Positions 56,273 through 64,000 of a stretch of 64,000 nt of DNA are shown here, piece by piece. Each line of letters begins with the position of its first letter. Position 1 is the stretch's first letter. Source of the stretch: Saprospiraceae bacterium. Its GTDB lineage: Bacteria > Bacteroidota > Bacteroidia > Chitinophagales > Saprospiraceae. The notes under the pieces are model-generated. The model searched no databases. It was given only the letters and a program-made list of their open reading frames with translations, and was not told the DNA's origin. Position numbers and translations under genes: made by a program. The DNA lies in the NCBI GenBank assembly GCA_958295895.1, contig CATQHI010000011.1, positions 186,001 through 250,000 of the forward strand, in the 5' to 3' direction.

Positions 56273-57294
56273 AGTTGCAAGGATTTTCTACACTTATCAA
56301 ATCTCAACTTTAGGAGGGTTTCCATAAGTTTACATCGTTCTTTACAAACAATAGGGTCTGCTTCAATCCTTAATGTTTCGACTGCGCGATATTCAACATT
56401 TTGTGTTAAAAGTTTGGTAATTACGTCCCTGTAGACTGCATTAGAACTGCTAAGATAGCTCAAAAGTTGGAAGTGATCTGCGTTATGATTGTCATCAAAG
56501 CTGAATCTAGGCTTTGTTCTGTGCGCAAAATGCTTCAATTCATCAGATCCTGTAATGTTTTGCTTATACATTGTCTTGACCGCCTCATCTGTTTTGTTCC
56601 AAAACAGCGCTCTTGCGGTATCGTAAATCGGCGATAGTCTAACGCGTTTTCCCTCAACCTTTTCGACATAATCGATTACCCCCCAGTTATGGTAGTGCCT
56701 ATCATTGTTTCCCACAATAGCATCAAATACAATCATCTTGACTAGATCAAGCATGATGATATCATGGCCAAGAGGATAGACGTATTTGATAGCCTCATTC
56801 ACCTCTTCGAAGGTAAAAAATTCACGCCGTGTTTTCCTATCTTTGTTAATCTCCTCTACGAACCCCCTATCCTGAAAATATTCAGCGAGAATTTCAACTC
56901 CATGAACCAGTTTTTGTCCGGGCGTTAAGAAGTCCTGACTTAGGAATCTGACCTGTCCATTGATTATCACTAATCGAACTTGGTTCATGTTGATCCCCAT
57001 ACTCAAGCCAATTATATTTATTATATATTCTATTATTGATTCGTGCGGATATGATTTACCGCCAAATTTTGCAAAGTACCCTTTCCATTTGCTGGGAGAG
57101 ATAGCCTTTGGGCAATTTTTAAAATAAAAGTAGGCCTTGATGTACTCCTTAGGTTGATCCCCATCCAAAGGAATCGGAATTGGGTAATAGTGTCGATTTC
57201 GCAACTTTGGAATGGCTTTCAAGTTGGCCTCACCTGAAAACTGCCGCGATTTTTCCGTTCTGATTCGTGATCGTAATCGTTTTTGTAACTCCAA
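56269..57294 (-). CDS. HipA-like/CtkA-like Ser/Thr kinase (HipT-like)
   Basis: A 341-residue protein with the HipA_C kinase core. Motifs are a lysine in YFAKFGGK (about 73-80), helix ESIIEYIINIIGLSMGINMN (85-104), the catalytic loop FDAIVGNNDRHYHNWGVI (190-207; D198 and N203) and the metal site LSPIYDTARALFWN (220-233; D225). The usual N-terminal domain of HipA is missing from this protein and is found in the next gene. The family includes HipT toxins and Helicobacter CtkA. Base composition is AT-rich against the chromosome average, and codons also differ, so it was probably acquired. Target tRNA ligase or other substrate unknown. Confidence 0.75.
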   Translation of the reverse strand: MELQKRLRSRIRTEKSRQFSGEANLKAIPKLRNRHYYPIPIPLDGDQPKEYIKAYFYFKNCPKAISPSKWKGYFAKFGGKSYPHESIIEYIINIIGLSMGINMNQVRLVIINGQVRFLSQDFLTPGQKLVHGVEILAEYFQDRGFVEEINKDRKTRREFFTFEEVNEAIKYVYPLGHDIIMLDLVKMIVFDAIVGNNDRHYHNWGVIDYVEKVEGKRVRLSPIYDTARALFWNKTDEAVKTMYKQNITGSDELKHFAHRTKPRFSFDDNHNADHFQLLSYLSSSNAVYRDVITKLLTQNVEYRAVETLRIEADPIVCKERCKLMETLLKLRFDKCRKSLQL

Positions 57295-57983
57295 GTGCTA
57301 CTAATTTATATGAGTTGTTAGAATACTTAGCCGGTGCATCAAAGCTAAGGAGCAACTATCATTAATAAAGTAACCGAACATATTTTTGTTTTAAAGGTGA
57401 TGAGACCCTTAAGAATTCTCATCCGCTCGGACTGCCCAGATGGGAAGATAGTCAAGATCAGACGAACTCGCTATGGTGCACAAAACCATGAATGCAAAAA
57501 TTCAACCAGAGTTTGTAACAACAGTATAAATAGCCCGATTGCTAATAACCGCTAAGTTTTGGTCACGCTCACCCGGCTTACATCGGGGCTGGTCGAACCC
57601 TGTCTCCCCTTAGCCCTAAAAAATCTTGACACACTTTGTATAATACTCCCAGCAGTCCGCAGGGTAGTAGCACGGAGTCATCGCAGCCACTACGAAAATG
57701 AAGTTTTGCGGGAACTTGAAAATCCTGAGTATAACTTTATGCAATACTCCCGTCTATCCCACAAAACACGACCGCTCACATTGGTAAGTCAGCTCGCACA
57801 AGCCTAATGACTTTAACCAGCAACTGGGGCACGACATCGTTAATAGCCACATCTTTGTAACCGACAGGACTCGGTCACCCTCGCATGGCTTTTTTAAGGT
57901 TGGTCAGAACCTGTTTCTCAACTCTAAAGACTTCTGCACACTTTACGTAATACTCCTATTAAGCGGACAAATATTGAAAGAAT
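57295..57983. other. 689-bp intergenic region with a three-copy short motif
   Basis: AT-rich, no convincing gene on either strand (a plus-strand frame at 57559-57807 has no family resemblance). Three copies of ACTTT-N4-AATACTCC occur at 57633-57650, 57734-57751 and 57940-57957, about 101 and 206 bp apart. It contains the promoter of the HipA-like kinase at its left end. Confidence 0.5.
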
Positions 57984-60167
57984 TCAGTGCTTATTTTTCT
58001 TGATGAATTCGTAAACGTTTACTGTAAGTCTTTGAGCTGCCTTACTCATCCCATCCCATGTAATTTCTTTCAATATGATACTCGCGAGTTTGTTTTTATA
58101 ATATGTAGTCAAAGTACCACTAGGTTCTTTGAAACTTTTTGGAAGGAGGTCTTCAGGAACTACTCTCTGTAGATAATTGCCTAAGTACGCCGATCTAAAA
58201 CTACTTTGATTAAATTTGATATGTTTTATACTGTCTTCTGTCACCTTTTGGAACAACTTGGGGAGCACCTTTTTCAAGGTTGGACCACTAATTAAATTTT
58301 CAACCTCTCTAACGGGAAGCACAGCATATTGAAATGTATCGCTTTGATTTGCTAAATATTTTAAGTGCTTTTCACTTTTACCACCATCTCGATCCACAAT
58401 TAAAAATATCTTCTTAGAGATAAATTCCGCAACCACCTTATCAGTATGTTTGATGGTATCATTACCAAATAAGTAATGTGCTAAGTTTGATCCACCATAT
58501 TCGATAAAAGTGTAGTCTATGTCGAGGTGAAGACGTCCTCTTGATCTATTTTCTTTCTGGTATGCTAACAGGAAACTCTGAATTATGCGCCTATCAGTGA
58601 TCCCTTCCACCCACAATGAACAATTTGCAAGGAATACAGACGACGGTTGTACACCTAGAACTGAAAGTAACTTTGAGTCCTTGTTTACAACGTTGTCAAT
58701 TTCTATCCAATCAGAATTGGACGACTTATCGATTGTGAATATCGATGGTTTAGTTTTATACTCTAGTGATAAATCTAGCAAGTGATTAGAATGTGTTGTT
58801 ATGAATATTTTTAGTTCTTTGTCCACAAGTATACCCTTCGAAAGTTGTGCCATTAACACCCTCTGTAGGCCTGGATGCATATTTAATTCAGGTTCTTCGA
58901 TAAATACCCATGACTTGTCCTCAACAATATACAAATTATACATAAGTATGATCAGCGCCTGGATTCCGTCGCCAAGATCGTGTATGTCTCGTTCAGCTTC
59001 ATCAATATTAATAATGATGTTTTCACTGTTTGCGTCTCCTACATCCTTAGCAACGATGTCAATCCTTCTGCCTTCGAAGAATTCCTTGCTTATAAAATTC
59101 TCAAACTTATCAAACCTTTGCCGAACCTCTCTGATGTTGTTTCTTGTTCGTCGAATACTCGAATACAAATCTAGGCCAGTAGCAATTGTTAACTTGAGTC
59201 GGTTCTGCTCATCATTATACAACCCAAAATTCTTCTCTATAGAGCTCCTAAATATGTTATCTGACAATTTTTTATACCCCACCTCATTGCCGTCGCGGTT
59301 CTGACTATCATACTCGTAAAGCGTTGTTGCCGATCTCATTGTAGGAATATACAACCTTTGTGGATCATCTATTTTGTATGTCACTAGATCTTTATGTTTG
59401 AAATAGCTCTGTAATAGATTATCTATTAGAGATATTACACCTGCTCTATCATAAATATTAAATTCTTCGATCGTTATACCTCTATCTCTAGTTAAATTAT
59501 ATACCTTCCTACTTAATTCGCTGTCGGGGTGTAGCATGATTTTAGTTACGCTCAAATATTTAAATAATGCTTCTAAAAGCTTTTCTATTTTAGTATACTC
59601 ATGTTTCTCATTAAAAGAATTCAGATGATGGAGAAAGTCTTCGATATACTTTACATCTATCTTAAAAGCAAGCGCGCTATTTCGCTGCTTTGCATCATCT
59701 ATAAGCGACCTATGGGCTTCACTAAGGATACGCTCTTCTGGCTGACTATACTGGGTTATATTCAGTTTGACGAAACCCTTTCGAAGTATATTTGAATATC
59801 CGCTCGAAGCTTGCTCAAAATCGTCCATAAGAGACAGGCTTGCTAGATCATTGGTCAGCACTAAATTCCTTGATCGCATTATGCCCCGAAGTAATCGACT
59901 CTTACCGGAATTATTTTCTCCAACGAACAAGTTTAAGTTCGATATTGGTCCGATATACTGTGTCTTCACTTGATTTCCATTCATCGTGTAGTTAGACTTA
60001 GCTATCTCAGGTCCAACACTATCATCAAATACGATATACATATATGTTAAATTTTTTCTATCACTATAGCTAGTATAAGCTAATCTATCAATGTTACGAT
60101 GCTTGATGATAACAGGAAATGATTCAGTCTGATCCCTATCTAAGGATAAGCTTCTATGCCAACTCAA
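57984..60167 (-). CDS. OLD-family ATPase/TOPRIM nuclease
   Basis: A 727-residue protein with an SMC-like ATPase and a TOPRIM domain. Walker A is GENNSGKS (83-90), the signature-like region LGDGIQALI (398-406), Walker B VFIEEPELNMHP (421-432) and the switch histidine TTHS (457-460). The TOPRIM motifs are LWVEGITDRRII (518-529) and FLIVDRDGGK (588-597), with EVENLI after them. OLD proteins are nucleases, several of which act in phage defence (GajA, PARIS-type relatives). No UvrD-like partner (GajB) is next to it, so Gabija is not supported. It follows the interrupted methyltransferase by 56 bp on the same strand. AT-rich. The start could also be M43 (60041). Confidence 0.85.
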   Translation of the reverse strand: MSWHRSLSLDRDQTESFPVIIKHRNIDRLAYTSYSDRKNLTYMYIVFDDSVGPEIAKSNYTMNGNQVKTQYIGPISNLNLFVGENNSGKSRLLRGIMRSRNLVLTNDLASLSLMDDFEQASSGYSNILRKGFVKLNITQYSQPEERILSEAHRSLIDDAKQRNSALAFKIDVKYIEDFLHHLNSFNEKHEYTKIEKLLEALFKYLSVTKIMLHPDSELSRKVYNLTRDRGITIEEFNIYDRAGVISLIDNLLQSYFKHKDLVTYKIDDPQRLYIPTMRSATTLYEYDSQNRDGNEVGYKKLSDNIFRSSIEKNFGLYNDEQNRLKLTIATGLDLYSSIRRTRNNIREVRQRFDKFENFISKEFFEGRRIDIVAKDVGDANSENIIINIDEAERDIHDLGDGIQALIILMYNLYIVEDKSWVFIEEPELNMHPGLQRVLMAQLSKGILVDKELKIFITTHSNHLLDLSLEYKTKPSIFTIDKSSNSDWIEIDNVVNKDSKLLSVLGVQPSSVFLANCSLWVEGITDRRIIQSFLLAYQKENRSRGRLHLDIDYTFIEYGGSNLAHYLFGNDTIKHTDKVVAEFISKKIFLIVDRDGGKSEKHLKYLANQSDTFQYAVLPVREVENLISGPTLKKVLPKLFQKVTEDSIKHIKFNQSSFRSAYLGNYLQRVVPEDLLPKSFKEPSGTLTTYYKNKLASIILKEITWDGMSKAAQRLTVNVYEFIKKNKH

Positions 60168-60223
60168 AACTAATATGGCTCAATATATGTATCCTAATAA
60201 TATTCCACCTCAAAAAATTCCCC

Positions 60224-61572
60224 CTACTCCAAAACCCACCCCCCACCAACAACCCCCACCAACCCCAGCCCCCCCAGCACCTCCAACAACCCAACCGCCA
60301 CCCCCAACCGCTGCTTACTCAACTTCGGCTTGAACGCCTCCGCCAAATCCGCCTCCCCCACCGGCCCGCCGGCCGCCCCCAGCACCTCGCGCAGCACCGT
60401 CACCTGCCCCGGCTTGTCCTTGGGCCACTTGCGCTTTTCGGCCAGCACGACCGGGGCCGGGGCATCCGCATCCACCAACTCCAGGGCAGACTGCTTCCCC
60501 ACCAACTCATCCGGGGCCTGGTACTCCGGGCGCAGCCAGCGGACTAGCCCCCTAGCCTCCTCCGCCGCGCGCTCGGCGTTGAGGTCGACCAGGCGCTGGA
60601 GGATCTCCTGCTCGGCGAGATCGGCGGGCCACCCGTAGGCGGCGGCGACGGCAGCATCGAGCTCGTTGTGCAACTGGCGGAGGATGCTGACCAGCCCCCG
60701 CTGGTAGATCTTACGCTCCTTGTCGCTCAGGACCTCGCCGGACCGCTCCCGCTCCAGCACATTGTACATCCCGGTCATCGTCAACTTCGGGTGCAGGGTC
60801 TGCTGCCGCTTGCGGTGGGCGTCGAGGCGTTCGGCTAGGTCGCGGATGGTTTGGCGCTGGGCTTCGGTGGGGGTTGGGAAGGGGAAGGTTTCGAAGCAGC
60901 GGGTTTTGTTGTAACGAGGGCGATCTTCTAATGTGCCACCAGCTGCTAAAGCCCACAGAATATGGGTAATACTAGATAATATACCAAGATAATAGGCATC
61001 TTCTACAGCGATATTGACCAGCATGTTATCTGGCAAAACTTCCTGATCGAGAAAAACGAAGAAGCGATGCTTTGATGTTTCAACGGTTGCTATAAAGCGC
61101 TGAAGCCCTTCCAAGGCTTGCCTCATATTTGTTCTAGCTTCCCCGTGTATCCACCAATTCTCACGGTAGCTCTTACGTCTGTTCTGATCACGATCTGGTT
61201 TAACGTGATTGATCACATGGTTAAGAATATCTGGAACTTCCTTTTCCAAATAAGATAGATCATATCCATACAAATCTATTACTAGCACTTCTCTTGAAGT
61301 AGAAGTAATATCGCGACCGTTTAGATATGTGCGTATGAATCGTTGACCGGGAATTTTGATAGATGGAAATTGATCTACCTCTGATCGTTCGACGATAAAC
61401 CCACTGCCTATCAGTTGTACACCCCGGTGACCTAAGCCTTCATTAGCTTCGAACTGTATGGCACTGACCACGTCAACTCCAATATCTAAACCTGAGAATA
61501 TTTTACCTTCCTCTGAGGTCAATTTTACTTTGGAAGCCAAGTTGTCGTGTTGAATCTCTTCACGCACCGAAT
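60224..61572 (-). pseudogene. C-terminal part of an MmeI-like DNA methyltransferase gene, split by ISAs1
   Basis: Continues the frame of the segment right of the insertion element. It includes the target-recognition part (VRIEFQHDNLASKVKLTSEE-like start, IQFEANEGLGHRGVQLIGSG, IRTYLNGRDITSTSREVLVI), then MRQALEGLQRFIATVETSKH and FFVFLDQEVLPDNMLVNIAV. A helical end follows (LAERLDAHRKRQQTLHPKLT, YQRGLVSILRQLHNELDAAV, YGWPADLAEQEILQRLVDLN) and a proline/glycine-rich tail. It has no own start and is silent unless the element leaves. The OLD gene lies downstream. Confidence 0.8.
61564..61572. repeat. target-site duplication, left copy
   Basis: GCACCGAAT, identical to 62726-62734 on the other side of the ISAs1 element. 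Confidence 0.9.
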
Positions 61573-62725
61573 TAGGGCAAACGCATCAAAGTTGTAGCTT
61601 TAGCAGCATGATTCAAACAAAAACACCCTGTTCGATTGCGTAGTTGATCCACGTGTCAGTGGCCGGTGCCGCTACAAGCTTAATGATCTTTTATTCATCG
61701 CCTTATGTACTTTACTTGCTAATGGTGAGGATTATGAGGATATGCAATTCTTTGCTGAAGAGCGCAGCGACTGGCTGGCAGACCGTTTATCCGACCCCGG
61801 TATTACTCCATCTCACGACACCTTTAATCGGATATTCCAGATCGTTGATCCTGAACACCTTAAGCAAGGCCTTGCCGAAGACGGACGCCGCTTACTTGAT
61901 AGCCTAGAAGGTCAGTTGATCAATATCGATGGTAAGAAGCTAAAAGGGAGTAATCCCACCAGTCGGGGAAATAGTGGATTATTCATTCTCAACGCCTGGG
62001 TCAGCGACCATAGCATATGTATCGGGCAAACTAAGGTGATGGATAAAAGCAATGAGATTACGGCCATTCCCCAACTGCTCGACGAACTTGAGCTGCAAGG
62101 AAGCACGGTCAGCCTCGATGCCATGGGTTGCCAGCATGAGATCGCCGATCAGATCGTGGAGGCCCAGGCCAACTACATCCTGGCACTCAAAGGCAACCAG
62201 GGAGACCTGTACGAAGAAGTTCAGGAGGCCTTTCACTACGGGCGCATTGAGGCTGCGGACGAACAGTGGGAGTACGACCACGGTCGGTACGAAACCAGAC
62301 GGTGTGAGGTGATGACCGCCATGGGGTACCTGAGCCCTAAATTCACCCAGCGATGGGCCTCCGTTCGACAGTTCGTACGACTGACTGCTCAACGTACGAT
62401 TGGTGAGGTAACTACCACCCAGACAAGGTATTATCTCACCAGTAGTACGGACGTTGACGCCCGTAAACTTAACAAGTTGATCCGCGGACACTGGAGCATA
62501 GAGAACAAGCTGCACTGGCACCTGGATGTTACCTTCAATGAAGATGGTAGTCGAGCACGCAGGGGCCATGCAGCAGTCAATTTGAGCATCCTGCGCAAGA
62601 TGGCCTTGCATCGGATCAAACAAGACACCCAGAAGCTAAGTCAGAAGAAGCGACGATTCAAAGCTTCGATGAACGTAGATTATCTCGACCAGCTTTTACA
62701 ACTATGATTTGATGCGTTTGCCCTA
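61573..62725 (+). mobile_element. ISAs1-family insertion sequence (1153 bp)
   Basis: Perfect 18-bp terminal inverted repeats TAGGGCAAACGCATCAAA (61573-61590) and its reverse complement (62708-62725), with a perfect 9-bp target duplication GCACCGAAT. The single transposase gene is on the plus strand, opposite to the interrupted methyltransferase. Intact ends and an undecayed duplication suggest a recent insertion. Confidence 0.95.
61608..62707 (+). CDS. ISAs1-family transposase (H-repeat type)
   Basis: The catalytic core is present: [11 protein letters not shown] (D), [20 protein letters not shown] (D), [17 protein letters not shown], and the E region [33 protein letters not shown]. The main frame has an ATG at 61742, but family similarity ([32 protein letters not shown]) extends upstream. 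The ATG at 61608 (MIQTKTP) would join it if one C were added to the CCC run near 61625-61633. So the N-terminus is broken by a one-base deletion, or by a sequencing error. Ends 18 bp before the right terminus. Confidence 0.88.
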
Positions 62726-62734
62726 GCACCGAAT
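62726..62734. repeat. target-site duplication, right copy
   Basis: GCACCGAAT, matching 61564-61572. Confidence 0.9.
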
Positions 62735-64000
62735 AGACTACGCCCTGTTCTTCACCACCTATACCTATAGTCATAGCAATCCGCACCGCCGCCCCATCCG
62801 CACTATCCACCCAGGGGTGATCGGGGATGGCGAAGGCCAGACTCAGCGGGTCCTTCTGGTTCATGTGGTGCTGGATCACCCGCCGGTTGAAGGTCTGCCG
62901 GATGCTGTTCGTGGTGATCAGGCCGAAGCGCTCCGTTTGGCCACTGCGCACCACCTCCGCCGCCTTGTCCCACCAGAACATCACGAAATCCGCGCTATTC
63001 GGTACGTTTTTGTAGGTGCTGCGGAGGGCTTCGGTGTAGCCGTCCCCCAGGGTTTCGCGCATGCGACTGGTACCAATAAAAGGCGGATTCCCAACAATAA
63101 AATCAGCCGCCGGCCACTCCGCCGCCCGCGGTTCCACGTACCTCTGCACCTGCGTCCGCGCCCCCTCATCCGGCACCTCCAATCCCGTGACGGGGTGAAG
63201 CTTGTACGTGACGCCATCCCACCGCGTGACCGGCTTGCCCGCCCCGTCCAGTAGGGGTTCGGTGCCCGTGTAGGCCAGGACGGCGTCGCGGTTTTCGATG
63301 TTGTGGTAATCGCGGAGGAGGGGCTCGCCCAGGTCCGTCGAACCGGTCGTGCGGATCTGCCAGCGGAGGTAGCCGATCCAGAGCACGAGCTCGGCGATGG
63401 CGGCGGCGCGGGGATTGAGCTCGATGCCCAGCATATTGGCCGGCGTGACCGTCGCCCCCGCGATGCCCATGCTCACCTGCTGCTCGCCCAGGTCGCGCAG
63501 TACGTTGCGCACCTCGCCCTCCAGTCGTTTGAGGAGCTCCAGGGTGACGTAGAGGAAATTGCCGCTGCCGCAGGCCGGGTCCAGCACCCGCACGTCGGCC
63601 AGTCGCTGCACAAAGCTTTGTACCAGGCGGCGGGCCTCGGCGTCATTGCCGGCCTCGCGCTCGCTTAGGGCGGCGGTCTGTACGCTTTCCCACTCGGCGC
63701 GCAGGGGGTCCAGCACGGTGGGTTGCACGAGCCGCTCCACGTAGGCGCGCGGGGTGTAGTGGGCACCGAGCTTGTGGCGGTCGCGCGGACTCAGGGCCCG
63801 TTCCAGCAACGTACCGAAGATGGCGGGCTCCACCTCCGTCCAGTCGGCCCGGGCGGCTTCGAGGAGGAGTTGGATCTGGTCGGCGTTCAGGTCCAGCGCC
63901 GTCGTATCCGCGAAAAAGCCCCCGTTGAACCGCCGCAGCCGGGCGTCGAGTACGAGGCTGTAGCCGCCGCTGTTCATTTTTTGCCAGAGCTCCTCCACCT
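62735..64000 (-). pseudogene. catalytic part of an MmeI-like (type IIL/IIG-like) DNA adenine methyltransferase, 5' end outside window
   Basis: Class I amino-methyltransferase. SAM motif I is [20 protein letters not shown], the catalytic motif IV is [13 protein letters not shown], and the upstream helical part has [30 protein letters not shown]. Motif order and GAHYTP match MmeI-like single-chain restriction-modification enzymes; the nuclease end, if any, would be beyond 64000. At 62734 the frame meets the ISAs1 element. Removing the element and one 9-bp duplication gives [18 protein letters not shown], an unbroken frame into the left part. A dispersed-repeat-like stretch lies at 63144-63165. 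BREX PglX is a less likely alternative. Confidence 0.8.
63144..63165 (+). repeat. possible dispersed repeat in methyltransferase gene
   Basis: CTGCACCTGCGTCCGCGCCC is close to the receptor signal-peptide copy at 46126-46147. It may be chance in GC-rich coding sequence. Confidence 0.35.

Noticed and set aside
57627-57645. TTGACA and TATAAT words near each other
   Set aside because: Only 7 bp apart, so not a sigma-70 promoter; Bacteroidota use a different consensus anyway.
57559-57807. 82-residue plus-strand frame in the intergenic region
   Set aside because: No family resemblance and no plausible promoter; the stretch looks non-coding.
57984-60167. Gabija (GajA) assignment for the OLD nuclease
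   Set aside because: No UvrD-like helicase gene next to it; only the general OLD family can be supported.
60224-64000. BREX or DISARM assignment for the methyltransferase
   Set aside because: None of the partner genes (pglZ, brxC, drmA-D) is in the window; MmeI-like features fit better. Genes beyond 64000 could change this.

Overview
The window looks like chromosome of a GC-rich member of the Bacteroidota, most likely Saprospiria (Lewinella-like). Markers are the gliding lipoprotein gene gldH directly after grpE-dnaJ, a short housekeeping sigma factor without region 1.1, OMP_b-brl-type outer-membrane receptors, DUF2795/DUF4112/DUF983 genes, starts without Shine-Dalgarno sequences, and promoters of the TAnnTTTG type. 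The lineage is inferred from gene content; no rRNA or tRNA gene was recognised.

Layout. 1-3.2 kb: birA (partial) divergent from rsfS-ftsH. 3.2-8.4 kb: a PAS/sigma-54 regulator translationally coupled to a metallo-beta-lactamase gene and aceK. 8.4-15.2 kb: envelope and housekeeping genes (DUF4380-like lipoprotein, DUF6338-like membrane protein, SWIM protein, prmC, dcd, an Nramp Mn/Fe transporter with a DtxR-type operator). 15.2-19.2 kb: araB-araD-araA for L-arabinose catabolism. 19.2-25.4 kb: an AsnB-labelled secreted protein, a short asparaginase, an acyltransferase, a GxxExxY gene between inverted repeats, thiolase, an M23 lipoprotein and a TesB thioesterase. 25.4-36.9 kb: a TMEM175 channel, ABC-F protein, decayed sulfatase, transglutaminase-like protein, DUF2795-cmk, a VPS10/BNR secreted protein and a LolA-like protein. 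37.1-43.6 kb: grpE-dnaJ-gldH, rpoD, DUF983-SUI1, glnS, purE. 43.7-51 kb: two tandem outer-membrane receptors (the second broken), a YjbR protein, and a xenorhodopsin-like gene beside an ion-channel gene. 51-64 kb: an accessory island with Fic, an Rpn remnant, an IS630 element, a PIN toxin-like pair, DUF5694, a split HipA-like kinase pair, an OLD-type ATPase/TOPRIM nuclease and an MmeI-like methyltransferase interrupted by an ISAs1 element.

Two repeat systems stand out. The first is a dispersed element of about 20 bp (TTGCACCTGCGGCCCCGCCC and variants). It occurs about 16 times, between genes and in frame inside genes, and four times it forms the end of a signal peptide. The second is a longer family starting GGAGGGCTCA, with CACAGAGG motifs and a hairpin whose stem covaries between copies. 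It brackets the GxxExxY gene (inverted copies) and the Fic gene (direct copies).

Caution: many genes carry single-base frameshifts, often in G/C runs and clustered at 46.3-52.4 kb. Some may be sequencing errors rather than true decay, and each affected entry says so. Repeat counts, boundaries and coordinates were read by eye.
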